DNA of 64,000 nucleotides from assembly GCA_963747735.1 (NCBI GenBank), contig CAVVGE010000026.1, positions 1-64,000 of the forward strand, given 5' to 3'. This stretch comes from AP-15 sp963747735. GTDB taxonomy: Bacteria > Pseudomonadota > Alphaproteobacteria > ATCC43930 > CGMCC-115725. Below the pieces are notes generated by a model that searched no databases, was not told the origin of the DNA, and saw only the letters and a list, made by a program, of their open reading frames with translations. This document shows, one piece after another, positions 17,346 to 24,827 of this stretch (position 1 is the first letter of the stretch; every line of letters starts with the position of its first letter). Position numbers and translations under genes: made by a program.

Positions 17346-17782
17346 CCCTCGTCGTCGATGCCAGCGTTGCCCTCAAATGGTTTGTCGCCGACGAGCCGGA
17401 TGCCGGCCCGGCCCTCGCAATCGTCCGCGATGAAGCGGTGCTGGCCGCGCCGGATTTGGTGGTTGCCGAGGTCTGCAGCGCCGCTTGGCGCTTGGCGCGG
17501 CTGGGCCGCATCAGCCAGGCTCAGCTGGACGAAATCGCCTCCGTTCTGCCGCGGTTTTTCGACCCGCTCGTCAGCGCAGCGGGGTTGGCGCCGCGCGCCG
17601 TCTCGATCGCCGCTCAACTCGACCATCCCGTCTATGACTGCCTCTACCTGGCTCTCGCCGAGTTGCAGCGTGCGGTTCTGGTGACTGCGGACACCCGGCT
17701 CCTCGGCAAGGTGCGCTCGACCGTATGGGAGGCGCGGGCGGTCGATCTTGCGCAATACGGTTCCGGCTCGCTTGCGGGCTGA
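17342..17782 (+). CDS. vapC: VapC-type PIN-domain ribonuclease toxin
   Basis: A 146-residue PIN domain. Acidic metal ligands are visible in 'VVDASVALKWF' (Asp at residue 6), 'DLVVAEV' (Glu), 'HPVYDCLYLALAE' (Asp) and 'VTADTRLL' (Asp). Such toxins cleave tRNA or rRNA when released from VapB. The GTG 17342 start overlaps the vapB stop. Length and motifs look intact. A second truncated copy of the E1 beta 5' end begins about 100 nt after its stop. Confidence 0.9.
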   Translation: MTLVVDASVALKWFVADEPDAGPALAIVRDEAVLAAPDLVVAEVCSAAWRLARLGRISQAQLDEIASVLPRFFDPLVSAAGLAPRAVSIAAQLDHPVYDCLYLALAELQRAVLVTADTRLLGKVRSTVWEARAVDLAQYGSGSLAG

Positions 17783-17878
17783 CCGCGCGCGTTGCGAAAT
17801 CGCAGGCGCACAGCGCCCGCATCGGGTTAACATGGCGACGCGATCGGCGTCGGAGAAAGCCGCTCGGGGGAGACAGCG

Positions 17879-17947
17879 ATGCCGCAAAAATCGATCCGCC
17901 AGGCGTTGAACGAGGCTCTGGCGCAGGAGATGCGCCGCGATCCGACG
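17879..17947 (+). repeat. partial copy 2 of the E1 beta gene 5' end
   Basis: Sixty-nine bp equal to codons 1-23 of E1 beta ('MPQKSIRQALNEALAQEMRR' then DPT), in frame and with a GGGGGAGA ribosome site, but cut at codon 23 by the left inverted repeat region of the DUF559 cassette. It differs from the copy at 18413 at only a few third positions, so it was once a working start. Confidence 0.88.
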
Positions 17948-17958
17948 ATCCAGCATCT

Positions 17959-17998
17959 CCCTCTCCCCGCTGGCGGGGAGAGGGCCGGGGTGAGGGGC
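17959..17998. repeat. left 40-bp inverted repeat of DUF559 cassette
   Basis: Begins with the 26-bp palindrome CCCTCTCCCCGC-TG-GCGGGGAGAGGG and continues CCGGGGTGAGGGGC. The same 40 bp occur in opposite orientation at 18346-18385 with two or three mismatches in the spacer positions. It is a REP-like element found in many copies in high-GC proteobacteria. Confidence 0.85.
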
Positions 17999-18002
17999 AA
18001 TA

Positions 18003-18396
18003 ATGCGCGGACCAAACGCGATATCGACCAACCGAGCCCGTGCGCTGCGGCGGCGGGGCACGCGCGCCGAATTCGTGCTCTGGCGGCATCTTCGCGATCG
18101 TCAACTCGCGGGCTTCAAATTCGTGCGTCAGGAGCCGATTGGACCCTATCTCGCGGATTTCGTATGCCGTGAGCGCCCATCTCGTGGTCGAGGTCGATGG
18201 CGGCCAACATGCCGACAATGCTGCAGACGCCAGGCGAGAAGCGGCAATGCGCAACCTCGGATACCGGACCATTCGGGTTTGGAACAATGATGTTCTTGGC
18301 AATATCGACGGCGTTCTGCAAATGCTGAAGTCGGAGCTCGAAAAGGCCCCTCACCCTGTCCCTCTCCCCGCTGGCGGGGAGAGGGAACCCGATTGA
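18003..18396 (+). CDS. DUF559 (Vsr-like) endonuclease-domain protein, frameshifted
   Basis: A gene of about 115-130 codons starting ATG 18003. 'RARALRRRGTRAEFVLWRHLRDRQLAGFKFVRQ' and 'GPYLADFVC' are followed, after a frame change near 18173, by 'HLVVEVDGGQHAD' and 'GYRTIRVWNNDVL' in the other frame. This is the DUF559 pattern with the E-V-D-G-G-Q-H nuclease core (PD-(D/E)XK/Vsr-like). The last codons run into the right inverted repeat. The gene exactly fills the space between two 40-bp inverted repeats, so it is probably carried as a cassette. Confidence 0.75.
18346..18385. repeat. right 40-bp inverted repeat of DUF559 cassette
   Basis: GCCCCTCACCCTGTCCCTCT onward, ending in the palindrome half GCGGGGAGAGGG. 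It is the reverse complement of 17959-17998 apart from the palindrome centre and spacer. No clear target-site duplication is visible outside the two repeats. Confidence 0.85.
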
Positions 18397-18412
18397 AACG
18401 AGGAGACTGGCG

Positions 18413-19427
18413 ATGCCGCAGAAATCGATCCGCCAGGCGTTGAACGAGGCGCTGGCGCAGGAAATGCGCCGCGACCCGACGGGTCATCGTGATCGGCGAG
18501 GATGTCGCCGGCGGTGCCGGTGCCCAAGGCCAGCGCGACGCCTATGGCGGTGTGCTCGGCGTGACCAAGGGGCTCTTTGCCGAGTTCGGCGAGGGGCGCG
18601 TCATCGATACGCCGATCACCGAAAGCGCGATCATGGGGGCGGCCGCCGGGGCCGCCGTCACCGGGCTGCGGCCGGTCGCCGAATTGATGTTTTCGGATTT
18701 CTTCGGCGTCTGCTTCGACCAAATCTTCAACCAGGCGGCCAAGTTCCGCTATATGTTCGGCGGCAAGGTCAAAACGCCGATGGTGATCCGCACGATGATC
18801 GGCGCCGGACGCAGCGCCGCGGCTCAGCATTCGCAAAGCCCCTATCACATCTTTACTTCGGTGCCGGGGTTGAAATGCGTGGTGCCGTCAAACGCCTATG
18901 ACGCCAAGGGGCTGCTGACCCAGGCGATCCGGGACGACGACCCGGTGATCTTTTGCGAGCACAAGCTGATGTACGATTTGCGCGCCGAGGTTCCGGACGA
19001 GCCCTACACGATCCCGTTTGGCGAGGCGAATATCGTGCGCGACGGCGACGACGTGACAGTCGTCGCCCTTTCGCGGATGGTGCATTACGCGGGCGAGGCG
19101 ATCGAAACCCTCGCCGGCGAGGGCATCGAATGCGAATTGATCGATCCGCGCACGACCTCGCCGTTGGACGAAGATACGATTTTGGAGAGCGTCGAGCGCA
19201 CCGGGCGGCTCGTTATCGTCGATGAAGCGACGCCGCGCTGCAATATGGCAGCCGATATCGCGGCACTCGTCGTCGAGAAGGCGTTTGGCGCGTTGAAGGC
19301 GCCGGTCAAGCGGGTGACCGCACCCCACACCCCGGTGCCGTTCGCGCCTTCGCTCGAAAAGCTCTACATCCCGAGCCCCGAGCGTATCGCCGCCGCAATC
19401 CGCGATGTCTACGGCTACGGCCGGTGA
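18413..19427 (+). CDS. 2-oxoacid/acetoin-type dehydrogenase E1 beta, frameshifted near 5' end
   Basis: The beta chain of the ThDP dehydrogenase. After 'MPQKSIRQALNEALAQEM' the frame is broken at about 18481 by one extra G in ACGGGTC. From there 'VIGEDVAGGAG' to 'DTPITESAIMGAAAGAA' (the ThDP-contacting Glu in ITE), 'LMFSDFFGVCFDQIFNQAAK' and the C-terminal 'HTPVPFAPSLEKLYIP' are all normal. Without repair, translation could start at GTG 18489, losing about 25 residues. It forms an alpha2beta2 complex with the product of 15113. It overlaps nudC by 4 nt. Two truncated copies of its 5' end lie upstream at 16919 and 17879. Confidence 0.88.
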
Positions 19428-20356
19428 GCGCGACAATGGAAGAAATTTACACCTTCGCCGGCAATCCGCTCGACCGGGTGAGCCAGCGCCGCCGGGATGC
19501 GGCGTGGATCGCTTCCCTCCTCGACGAGCCCGAGACGCGCCTGTTGCCGTTGCGTGAGCTGAAGCCGTTGGTCCGCAACGGCTCGGCCGACGAGCTCGAT
19601 TGGCAGCCCGTGGCGCCGTGGCGCGCGTTGATCGAGGGCGGTGCCATTCTGATCCTGCTCGGGCTGAGCGACGGCCGCGCCTCTTTCGCCCTCGATGCCA
19701 GCGCCGCACCAGGTGGCATCGATGCGGCGACGGTCGATGTGCGCGCGCTCGCATCGCGGATTGACGGCGGCGAAGCGGCGATCCTCGCCGAAGCTCGCTC
19801 GCTGATCGATTGGCATACCCGTCACGGCTTTTGCGCGCAATGCGGGACGCCGAGTGTCGCCGATTCGGGCGGCTGGGGGCGGCGCTGCCCGAATTGCCGG
19901 GTGCAGCACTATCCGCGCGTCGATCCGGTGGTGATCATGCTCGCGACCAAGGGCGAGCGCTGCCTGTTGGGCCGCGGCCGGCGGCGAGCGGGCAGCCGGT
20001 TTTCCTGCCTCGCCGGCTTTATGGAGCCGGGCGAGACATTGGAGGAGGCGGTGCGGCGCGAGATCCTCGAGGAATCCGGCATTCGCGTCGGCCGGGTGCG
20101 CTATCTCGCTTCGCAGCCTTGGCCATTTCCCTCGACCTTGATGATCGGCTGCCTCGGCGAGGCGCTGAGCGAGGAAATCGAGATCGACCCCGAGGAAATG
20201 GCCGAAGTGCGCTGGTTCGAGCGCGAGGAGGTACGTGCGATGGTTGCGCGCTCGCGCTCGGACGAGCAGATCCCGAACCAGACGACCCTGCCGCCGCCGC
20301 TCGCGATCGGGCATCAGATTGCCCGCCGCTGGGCCTTCGGCATCGACACCGTGTGA
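19424..20356 (+). CDS. nudC: NADH pyrophosphatase (NudC-type Nudix hydrolase)
   Basis: A 310-residue Nudix hydrolase that cleaves NAD(H), and NAD caps on RNA in characterised members. A zinc ribbon is visible as 'CAQCG' and 'RRCPNC' at about residues 138-160. The Nudix box 'GFMEPGETLEEAVRREILEESG' (about 200-221) matches GX5EX7REUXEEXGU. The NudC-specific 'SQPWPFPSTLMIG' follows. GTG 19424 overlaps the E1 beta stop; ATG 19436 is an alternative. A second member lies at 46255. Confidence 0.92.
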   Translation: MSATMEEIYTFAGNPLDRVSQRRRDAAWIASLLDEPETRLLPLRELKPLVRNGSADELDWQPVAPWRALIEGGAILILLGLSDGRASFALDASAAPGGIDAATVDVRALASRIDGGEAAILAEARSLIDWHTRHGFCAQCGTPSVADSGGWGRRCPNCRVQHYPRVDPVVIMLATKGERCLLGRGRRRAGSRFSCLAGFMEPGETLEEAVRREILEESGIRVGRVRYLASQPWPFPSTLMIGCLGEALSEEIEIDPEEMAEVRWFEREEVRAMVARSRSDEQIPNQTTLPPPLAIGHQIARRWAFGIDTV

Positions 20357-21199
20357 AGAGCCGCGCGCCGCCAACCGCGATCGTCACCGGAGCGAGCTCG
20401 GGGATCGGGCTCTATACCGCGCTCGGCCTCGCGCGCGCCGGCATGCATATCGTTATGACCGGGCGCGACCGGGCCCGCGCCGAGGCGGCACGCCGCTTTG
20501 TCGCCGAACGGGCGGCCGGGGCACCCATCGATGTCGTGCTCGCGGATTTCGGGTCGCTCGGCGCGGTGCGGCGCCTCGCCGGCGAAATTCTCGCGGCGCA
20601 CGACCGGATCGACGTGCTCGTCAACAATGCCGGCCTGTTTTCGCCGAAATATCGAGCTTCGGCCGACGGGTTCGAGCTGACCTTCGCGGTCAATCATCTG
20701 GCGCCCTTTTTGCTGACGAGCTTGCTGCTCGACCGCATCGAGGCTTCGGCGCCGGCGCGCATCGTCACTGTCGCTTCGGAAGCGCACCGCCGCAACCGGA
20801 TCGATCTCGCCGAGATCGCCGGGCCGCGGGGCTGGAGCGCCTACAAGGCTTATGGCCGATCAAAGCTTTGCAACATTCTGTTCACTCGCGAGCTCGCGTC
20901 TCGGCTTGCCGGCTCGGGTGTCGTGGCCGTTGGTCTGCACCCCGGCGTCGTCGCCACCCGCATCGGCCAGCGCGGCGGTCTCGCCGAAATCGCCTGGCGG
21001 CTGATGAAGCCCTTTATGAAAAGCCCCGAGAAGGGTGCTGCGACCTCGGTCTTTCTCGCGACCGTGCCGGATCCGGAACCGTTTGCGGGCGGCTATGTGA
21101 TTGGACGGGAATTGGTTCGGCCCGATCCGGCGGCGCTCGACGCCGGCTCTCGCCCACCGGCTGTGGGAAGAAAGCGCCCGGCTCGTCGCCAGCGGTTGA
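20353..21199 (+). CDS. short-chain dehydrogenase (retinol dehydrogenase-like), frameshifted at 3' end
   Basis: An SDR of about 282 residues. The cofactor motif 'VTGASSGIGLYTAL' (TGxxxGIG), 'NNAGLF', and the catalytic Ser ('TVASEAH') with Y-x-x-x-K ('YGRSK') are all visible. The 'HPGVVATRIG' loop is typical of the RDH/WWOX-like branch. The C-terminus 'LAHRLWEESARLVASG' reads in another frame and stops at 21199. As sequenced the frame changes near 21145 and runs on to 21228. GTG 20353 overlaps the nudC stop, so it is coupled to it. The substrate is unknown. Confidence 0.85.
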
Positions 21200-21260
21200 A
21201 GTTGGCCGCAGCGATGCCTTTCTCATAGCCTGCCAAACTCGCAGCAGGGAGTCGCCGCAG

Positions 21261-21773
21261 ATGGCCGATCTCGTCGCAATCGCGTTTCCATCCGAGCAAA
21301 AGGCCGAGGAAATCCGGCAAAAGCTGTTGGATATGCAAAAGGATTATTTGATCGAGCTGGGCGACGCGGTGGTCGCGGTCAAGCAGCCCGACGGCAAGGT
21401 CAAGCTGAACCAGCTGTTTCATCCGGCCGCAGCCGGGGCGGCGACCGGCAGCTTTTGGGGGCTTCTGATCGGGCTCATCTTTATGATGCCGCTCGCCGGA
21501 GTAGCGCTCGGCGCTGCTTCCGGCGCGCTGGGCGGCGCGCTCGCCGATGTCGGGATCGACGACAATTTCATGAAGGATGCGGCCGGGGCGCTGCACGCCG
21601 GCGACGCCGCGCTGTTCCTGCTGATCCGCAAAATGACCACCGACAAGGTGCTGGCGGATCTGCAAGGGGTCGGCGGCACCGTGCTGCGGACTTCCTTCGA
21701 CCACACCAAGGAGGACGCGTTGCGCGCGGCATTGGCGGGAGCCACAAATTCGGCCCTGGCGCCATCCGCGTGA
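21261..21773 (+). CDS. DUF1269 membrane-associated protein
   Basis: A 170-residue protein: an N-terminal alpha/beta half ('DLVAIAFPSEQKAEEIRQKL') followed by a glycine-rich membrane hairpin 'GSFWGLLIGLIFMMPLAGVAL' to 'ASGALGGALADVG' (about 70-105) and a C-terminal alpha/beta part with 'DAALFLLIRKMTTDKVL'. This is the DUF1269/general stress-like family, often induced by envelope or osmotic stress. Its ATG is preceded by AGCAGGGAG. It stands just before the ECF sigma genes but is separated by about 260 nt. Confidence 0.85.
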   Translation: MADLVAIAFPSEQKAEEIRQKLLDMQKDYLIELGDAVVAVKQPDGKVKLNQLFHPAAAGAATGSFWGLLIGLIFMMPLAGVALGAASGALGGALADVGIDDNFMKDAAGALHAGDAALFLLIRKMTTDKVLADLQGVGGTVLRTSFDHTKEDALRAALAGATNSALAPSA

Positions 21774-22034
21774 ACCCATGCGCGCTCGCGGAATAAAACT
21801 CCGCCCCGGCGGTCATAACGTGACGTGGCCATAAACGGCCGGCGGCGCGGCCGATGCCGCGTCTTGACCGCAAATTGCCACCCTGATTGACTGTCCGGGC
21901 AACCTACTTTGCATGCAAGCACATCGATGATGCCCGTCGCGCTGGTCTTGCAGCCGGCGTTCGGGCGAGGACAGCAGCCGGTGCAGCGGATTCGCCTGGG
22001 GCTCCCGGGCAGCCGTTTGCATTTGGGGAAGGCG

Positions 22035-22565
22035 ATGCCGGACCAGGCCGCCCTGATTGAGCCGCATATCCCCGGTCTGCGCCGCTTTGCGTGTGGGCTG
22101 CTGCGCGGCGATCGGGAACGCGCCGACGATCTGGTTCAGGACAGCCTGGAGCGGGCGCTGTCCCGCTGGCATTTGCACAACGCCAAGAATGGCTTGCGCG
22201 GTTGGCTCTACACGATCCTGTACAATCGGTTTCTCAGCGACCAGCGGCGCCGGGCGCGGCGCGGCATCCACAACCCGCTGACCCAAGCGGTCGAGGCTGA
22301 GCTGCCGGTAATTTCCGGCGGGCAGCATTCCGCCCTCGAGCACCGCGACCTGGTGCGTGCCTTTTCGACGCTGCCGGAGGAGCAGCGCTCTGTGCTTCTG
22401 CTGATAGCCGTCGAAGACCTCTCCTACGAGGAAGCAGCCCGCGTGCTCGGCGTGCCGACCGGCACGGTGATGTCCCGGTTGTCACGCGGCCGCGACCGTC
22501 TGCGTCAATACCTGAACGCCGATCCGCCGCACAGCACGGACGTCAACGCGAGAGGCGCACGATGA
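22035..22565 (+). CDS. ECF sigma factor 1
   Basis: A 176-residue extracytoplasmic-function sigma factor. Region 2 is 'RRFACGLLRGDRERADDLVQDSLERAL' with 'LYTILYNRFLSDQ'. Region 4 is 'LPEEQRSVLLLIAVEDLSYEEAARVLGVPTGTVMSRLSRGRDRLR'. ATG 22035 follows GGGGAAGG. The upstream frame from 21909 is open but not sigma-like. It overlaps the anti-sigma gene by 4 nt (ATGA at 22562). A paralogue with about 70% similar residues follows at 23569, so this is a duplicated sigma cassette. Confidence 0.9.
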   Translation: MPDQAALIEPHIPGLRRFACGLLRGDRERADDLVQDSLERALSRWHLHNAKNGLRGWLYTILYNRFLSDQRRRARRGIHNPLTQAVEAELPVISGGQHSALEHRDLVRAFSTLPEEQRSVLLLIAVEDLSYEEAARVLGVPTGTVMSRLSRGRDRLRQYLNADPPHSTDVNARGAR

Positions 22566-23401
22566 GCGGGCCGCGCGCCATCGTGGAGGAGAGCGACCTG
22601 CACGCCGGCATTGACCGGCAGCTGACGCCGCAGCGCGCGACGACGGTCGAGAGCTGGCTCGATGCCCACCCTGAGGAGAGGGCGCGCTTCACCCAATATG
22701 CGGAGCAGCGGCAGGCGCTGCGGGCGGTATTCGCGCTCCCCGCCGGCGCATCGATGCCGGGCCGCCTGCGAGTTGCTCGTCTGCTCGCCGCGCAGCGCCG
22801 GCGACGGGTTTGGCGCTGGACCCAGATCGCTGCCGGGCTCGCCTTGCTGGCGGTTGGCGGAGCGGCCGGCTGGACCGCGCAAAGCCTGGCGCCGCACTGG
22901 CTGTTTTCGGCCGGCGGCGGCACGACCGTCGCCCGGCGAATTACGACAGACGCCATCAGGGCGTACCGGACATTTTCCGTCGAGGTGCGCCATCCGGTCG
23001 AGGTCGATGCCGCGCAGGAAGTGCATTTGGTGCAATGGCTGTCAAAGCGGCTCGGCCGGCCGCTCATCGTGCCGGACCTGACTTCGGCCGGCTTTCGGCT
23101 GATGGGCGGGCGGCTGTTGCCGGCCGAGGACGGGCCCGCGGCGCAGTTCATGTACCAGGATGCCAAGGGCGAGCGGTTGACTTTGTACCTGCGCTCCGGC
23201 GTCGACGGCGAGACGGCGTTCCGCTATCGCGAAGATGCCGGGATCGGCGCTTTTTATTGGTCGGACCAAGGGTTTGGTTATGCCCTTGCCGCCAAAGCCG
23301 ACCGCGCCGTTTTGATGCGCATTGCCGAGACCGTCTACCGTCAGACGACCGGCGACGCCGGCAAGGCCAAAATCCCGACGGCGCCCGGCAAGTCCAGCTG
23401 A
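22562..23401 (+). CDS. transmembrane anti-sigma factor
   Basis: A 279-residue protein beginning with the anti-sigma motif 'LHAGIDRQLTPQRATTVESWL', a zinc-less ASD-like N-terminal helix set. One membrane helix lies at about 96-112 ('IAAGLALLAVGGAAGW'). A periplasmic domain of about 160 residues ends in 'YWSDQGFGYALAAKADRAVLMRIAE', a conserved end in this family. It would hold sigma factor 1 at the membrane and release it on an envelope signal. It is translationally coupled to the sigma gene. Confidence 0.87.
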   Translation: MSGPRAIVEESDLHAGIDRQLTPQRATTVESWLDAHPEERARFTQYAEQRQALRAVFALPAGASMPGRLRVARLLAAQRRRRVWRWTQIAAGLALLAVGGAAGWTAQSLAPHWLFSAGGGTTVARRITTDAIRAYRTFSVEVRHPVEVDAAQEVHLVQWLSKRLGRPLIVPDLTSAGFRLMGGRLLPAEDGPAAQFMYQDAKGERLTLYLRSGVDGETAFRYREDAGIGAFYWSDQGFGYALAAKADRAVLMRIAETVYRQTTGDAGKAKIPTAPGKSS

Positions 23402-23568
23402 CCCGCTCGGATCGGGCTGAAGCCACCGCGGCCCCCTCGAAAAACCGCCGCCGGCGCCAAGGATTTGCGCGCCGCTTTTCACGCCAATGTGATCACGCGA
23501 TGGATGCCGCCAACTGCCGGCGGACTATTGTCCCCCGCATCGGTGCTTATCGATCGAAGAGTGATGCT

Positions 23569-24120
23569 ATGCCCAGCAAGGCCGCTCTGATCGAACCGCA
23601 CATTCCCGGCTTGCGCCGCTTTGCCCGCGCGCTGCTCCACGGCGACCGTGAACGGGCCGACGATCTGGTCCAGGATACGCTCGAGCGCGCCCTGTCGCGC
23701 TGGCATCTGCTGCGGGTCGAGGGCAGCCTGCAAGGCTGGCTTTACACGATTCTGTACAATCGATTTTTGAGCGACCAGGAGCGCGAAAAGCGTTGGGGCA
23801 TATTTGACCCTTTGACCCAGATCGCGGAACGAGAACCGCCCGGCGTCAATGGCGGCCAGGACACCGCTCTGGCGCATCGCGACCTGCTGCGCGGTTTTGC
23901 CAGCTTGCCCGAAAAGCAGCGCACAGTGTTGCTGCTCGTTGGCGTTGAAGACCTCTCCTATGGTGAAGCTGCGCGGGTGCTGGGGGTACCGATCGGCACG
24001 GTCATGTCGCGGCTGTCGCGCGCTCGCGAGCGGCTGCGCCGCCTGATCGACGGCGACGAGGCCGAACGCTCGAAACACCGGGCCGCCGCAGCATCGCGGA
24101 GCGTCAAGCATGTGGAGTGA
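23569..24120 (+). CDS. ECF sigma factor 2 (paralogue)
   Basis: A 183-residue ECF sigma factor very similar to the product of 22035: 'AALIEPHIPGLRRFARALLHGDRERADDLVQDTLERALSRWHL' differs at few positions, and region 4 has 'EDLSYGEAARVLGVPIGTVM'. It has an extra C-terminal tail. ATG 23569. Its own anti-sigma gene seems to have decayed to a stub (24117-24218), so sigma 2 may be unregulated or may be controlled by the anti-sigma of sigma 1. This is inferred from gene order. Confidence 0.88.
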   Translation: MPSKAALIEPHIPGLRRFARALLHGDRERADDLVQDTLERALSRWHLLRVEGSLQGWLYTILYNRFLSDQEREKRWGIFDPLTQIAEREPPGVNGGQDTALAHRDLLRGFASLPEKQRTVLLLVGVEDLSYGEAARVLGVPIGTVMSRLSRARERLRRLIDGDEAERSKHRAAAASRSVKHVE

Positions 24121-24218
24121 GCGAGCCTCCGGACGAAAAAGAGCGGCACACGCGGATCGACGGGCGATTGCCGCCGGAGCATGCCGCCGCCGGGGCCCGC
24201 AGTGAGGGGCGCGCGCCG
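24117..24218 (+). pseudogene. remnant of a second anti-sigma N-terminus
   Basis: GTG 24117 overlaps the sigma 2 stop by 4 nt and opens 'EKERHTRIDGRLPPEHAAAG', which matches the start of ZAS/ASD anti-sigma factors ('LHxxIDGxLPPE'). The rest of the anti-sigma is missing. The frame runs on into the HEIAH protein, giving a possible 233-residue fusion. Thus a sigma/anti-sigma pair was duplicated and the second anti-sigma was deleted. Confidence 0.6.
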
Positions 24219-24818
24219 ATGATGCTGACGCCGATCCACCGCGAGCATCTGAGCAGGGCGCTCGACCATTTTATGAGAGGGCTGCGTGACCCGGCTTCAC
24301 GCGCCGCATTTCTGAAGATACGGACGACCTCGCCCGATCGCGCCGCGCCTGCCCGCGCGGAAGCGCATCGGCTTGCGGCGCTCGATCTCGCGTTCAGCCT
24401 CGGCGTGCCGATCTATCCGCCCGAAGCGCAGTGCGCCTTCAATTGGGACGGGGCGGCGCTCAACGGCGCCACCGAAGCCTATGTGATCCTGCACGAAATC
24501 GCCCACTTCGTGCTGGCCTCGGCCGAGCGCCGCCGGCTCGTCGATTTTGGTCTCGGCCCCGGCCCCGACACGCTCGACCGCGAGACCGCCGAGCGCGCCG
24601 TGGTGCTTTCGCCACTGGCCCGCGATGCGGACGAAGCAGCGGCCTCGCTGCTCGGCATTTTGTGGGAGGCCGGATTGGGCCAGCCCGCGCTCGCCTCGTT
24701 TCTCGATCAGAATTGGCTCGAAGGCCTCGGCCGCTCGGCCGCCGCCCATTTCACCGCGACGCTCGCCGATCTGCGGCGCCGCGGCTTGCTGGAAACGGCG
24801 GCCATAGCCGTCAGGTGA
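24219..24818 (+). CDS. HEIAH-motif putative metalloprotein (EpmC-like)
   Basis: A 199-residue protein from ATG 24219 (or 24222). 'YVILHEIAHFVLASAERRRLVDFGLGPGPDT' (about residues 89-119) combines an HExxH zinc motif with the 'RRR...DFG' element seen in elongation factor P hydroxylase-like (EpmC) proteins. Upstream 'FSLGVPIYPPEAQCAF' and downstream 'DADEAAASLLGILWEAGLGQP' are conserved-looking helices. It may be a hydroxylase-like or peptidase-like protein; EF-P genes are not nearby. No signal peptide. The frame is continuous with the anti-sigma stub upstream. Confidence 0.65.
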   Translation: MMLTPIHREHLSRALDHFMRGLRDPASRAAFLKIRTTSPDRAAPARAEAHRLAALDLAFSLGVPIYPPEAQCAFNWDGAALNGATEAYVILHEIAHFVLASAERRRLVDFGLGPGPDTLDRETAERAVVLSPLARDADEAAASLLGILWEAGLGQPALASFLDQNWLEGLGRSAAAHFTATLADLRRRGLLETAAIAVR

Positions 24819-24827
24819 TCGCAGGGC

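Noticed and set aside
17959..17998. Rho-independent terminator for vapC
   Set aside because: The 26-bp palindrome is GC-rich but has no T-run on either side, and it recurs inverted at 18346, so an element end is a better explanation.
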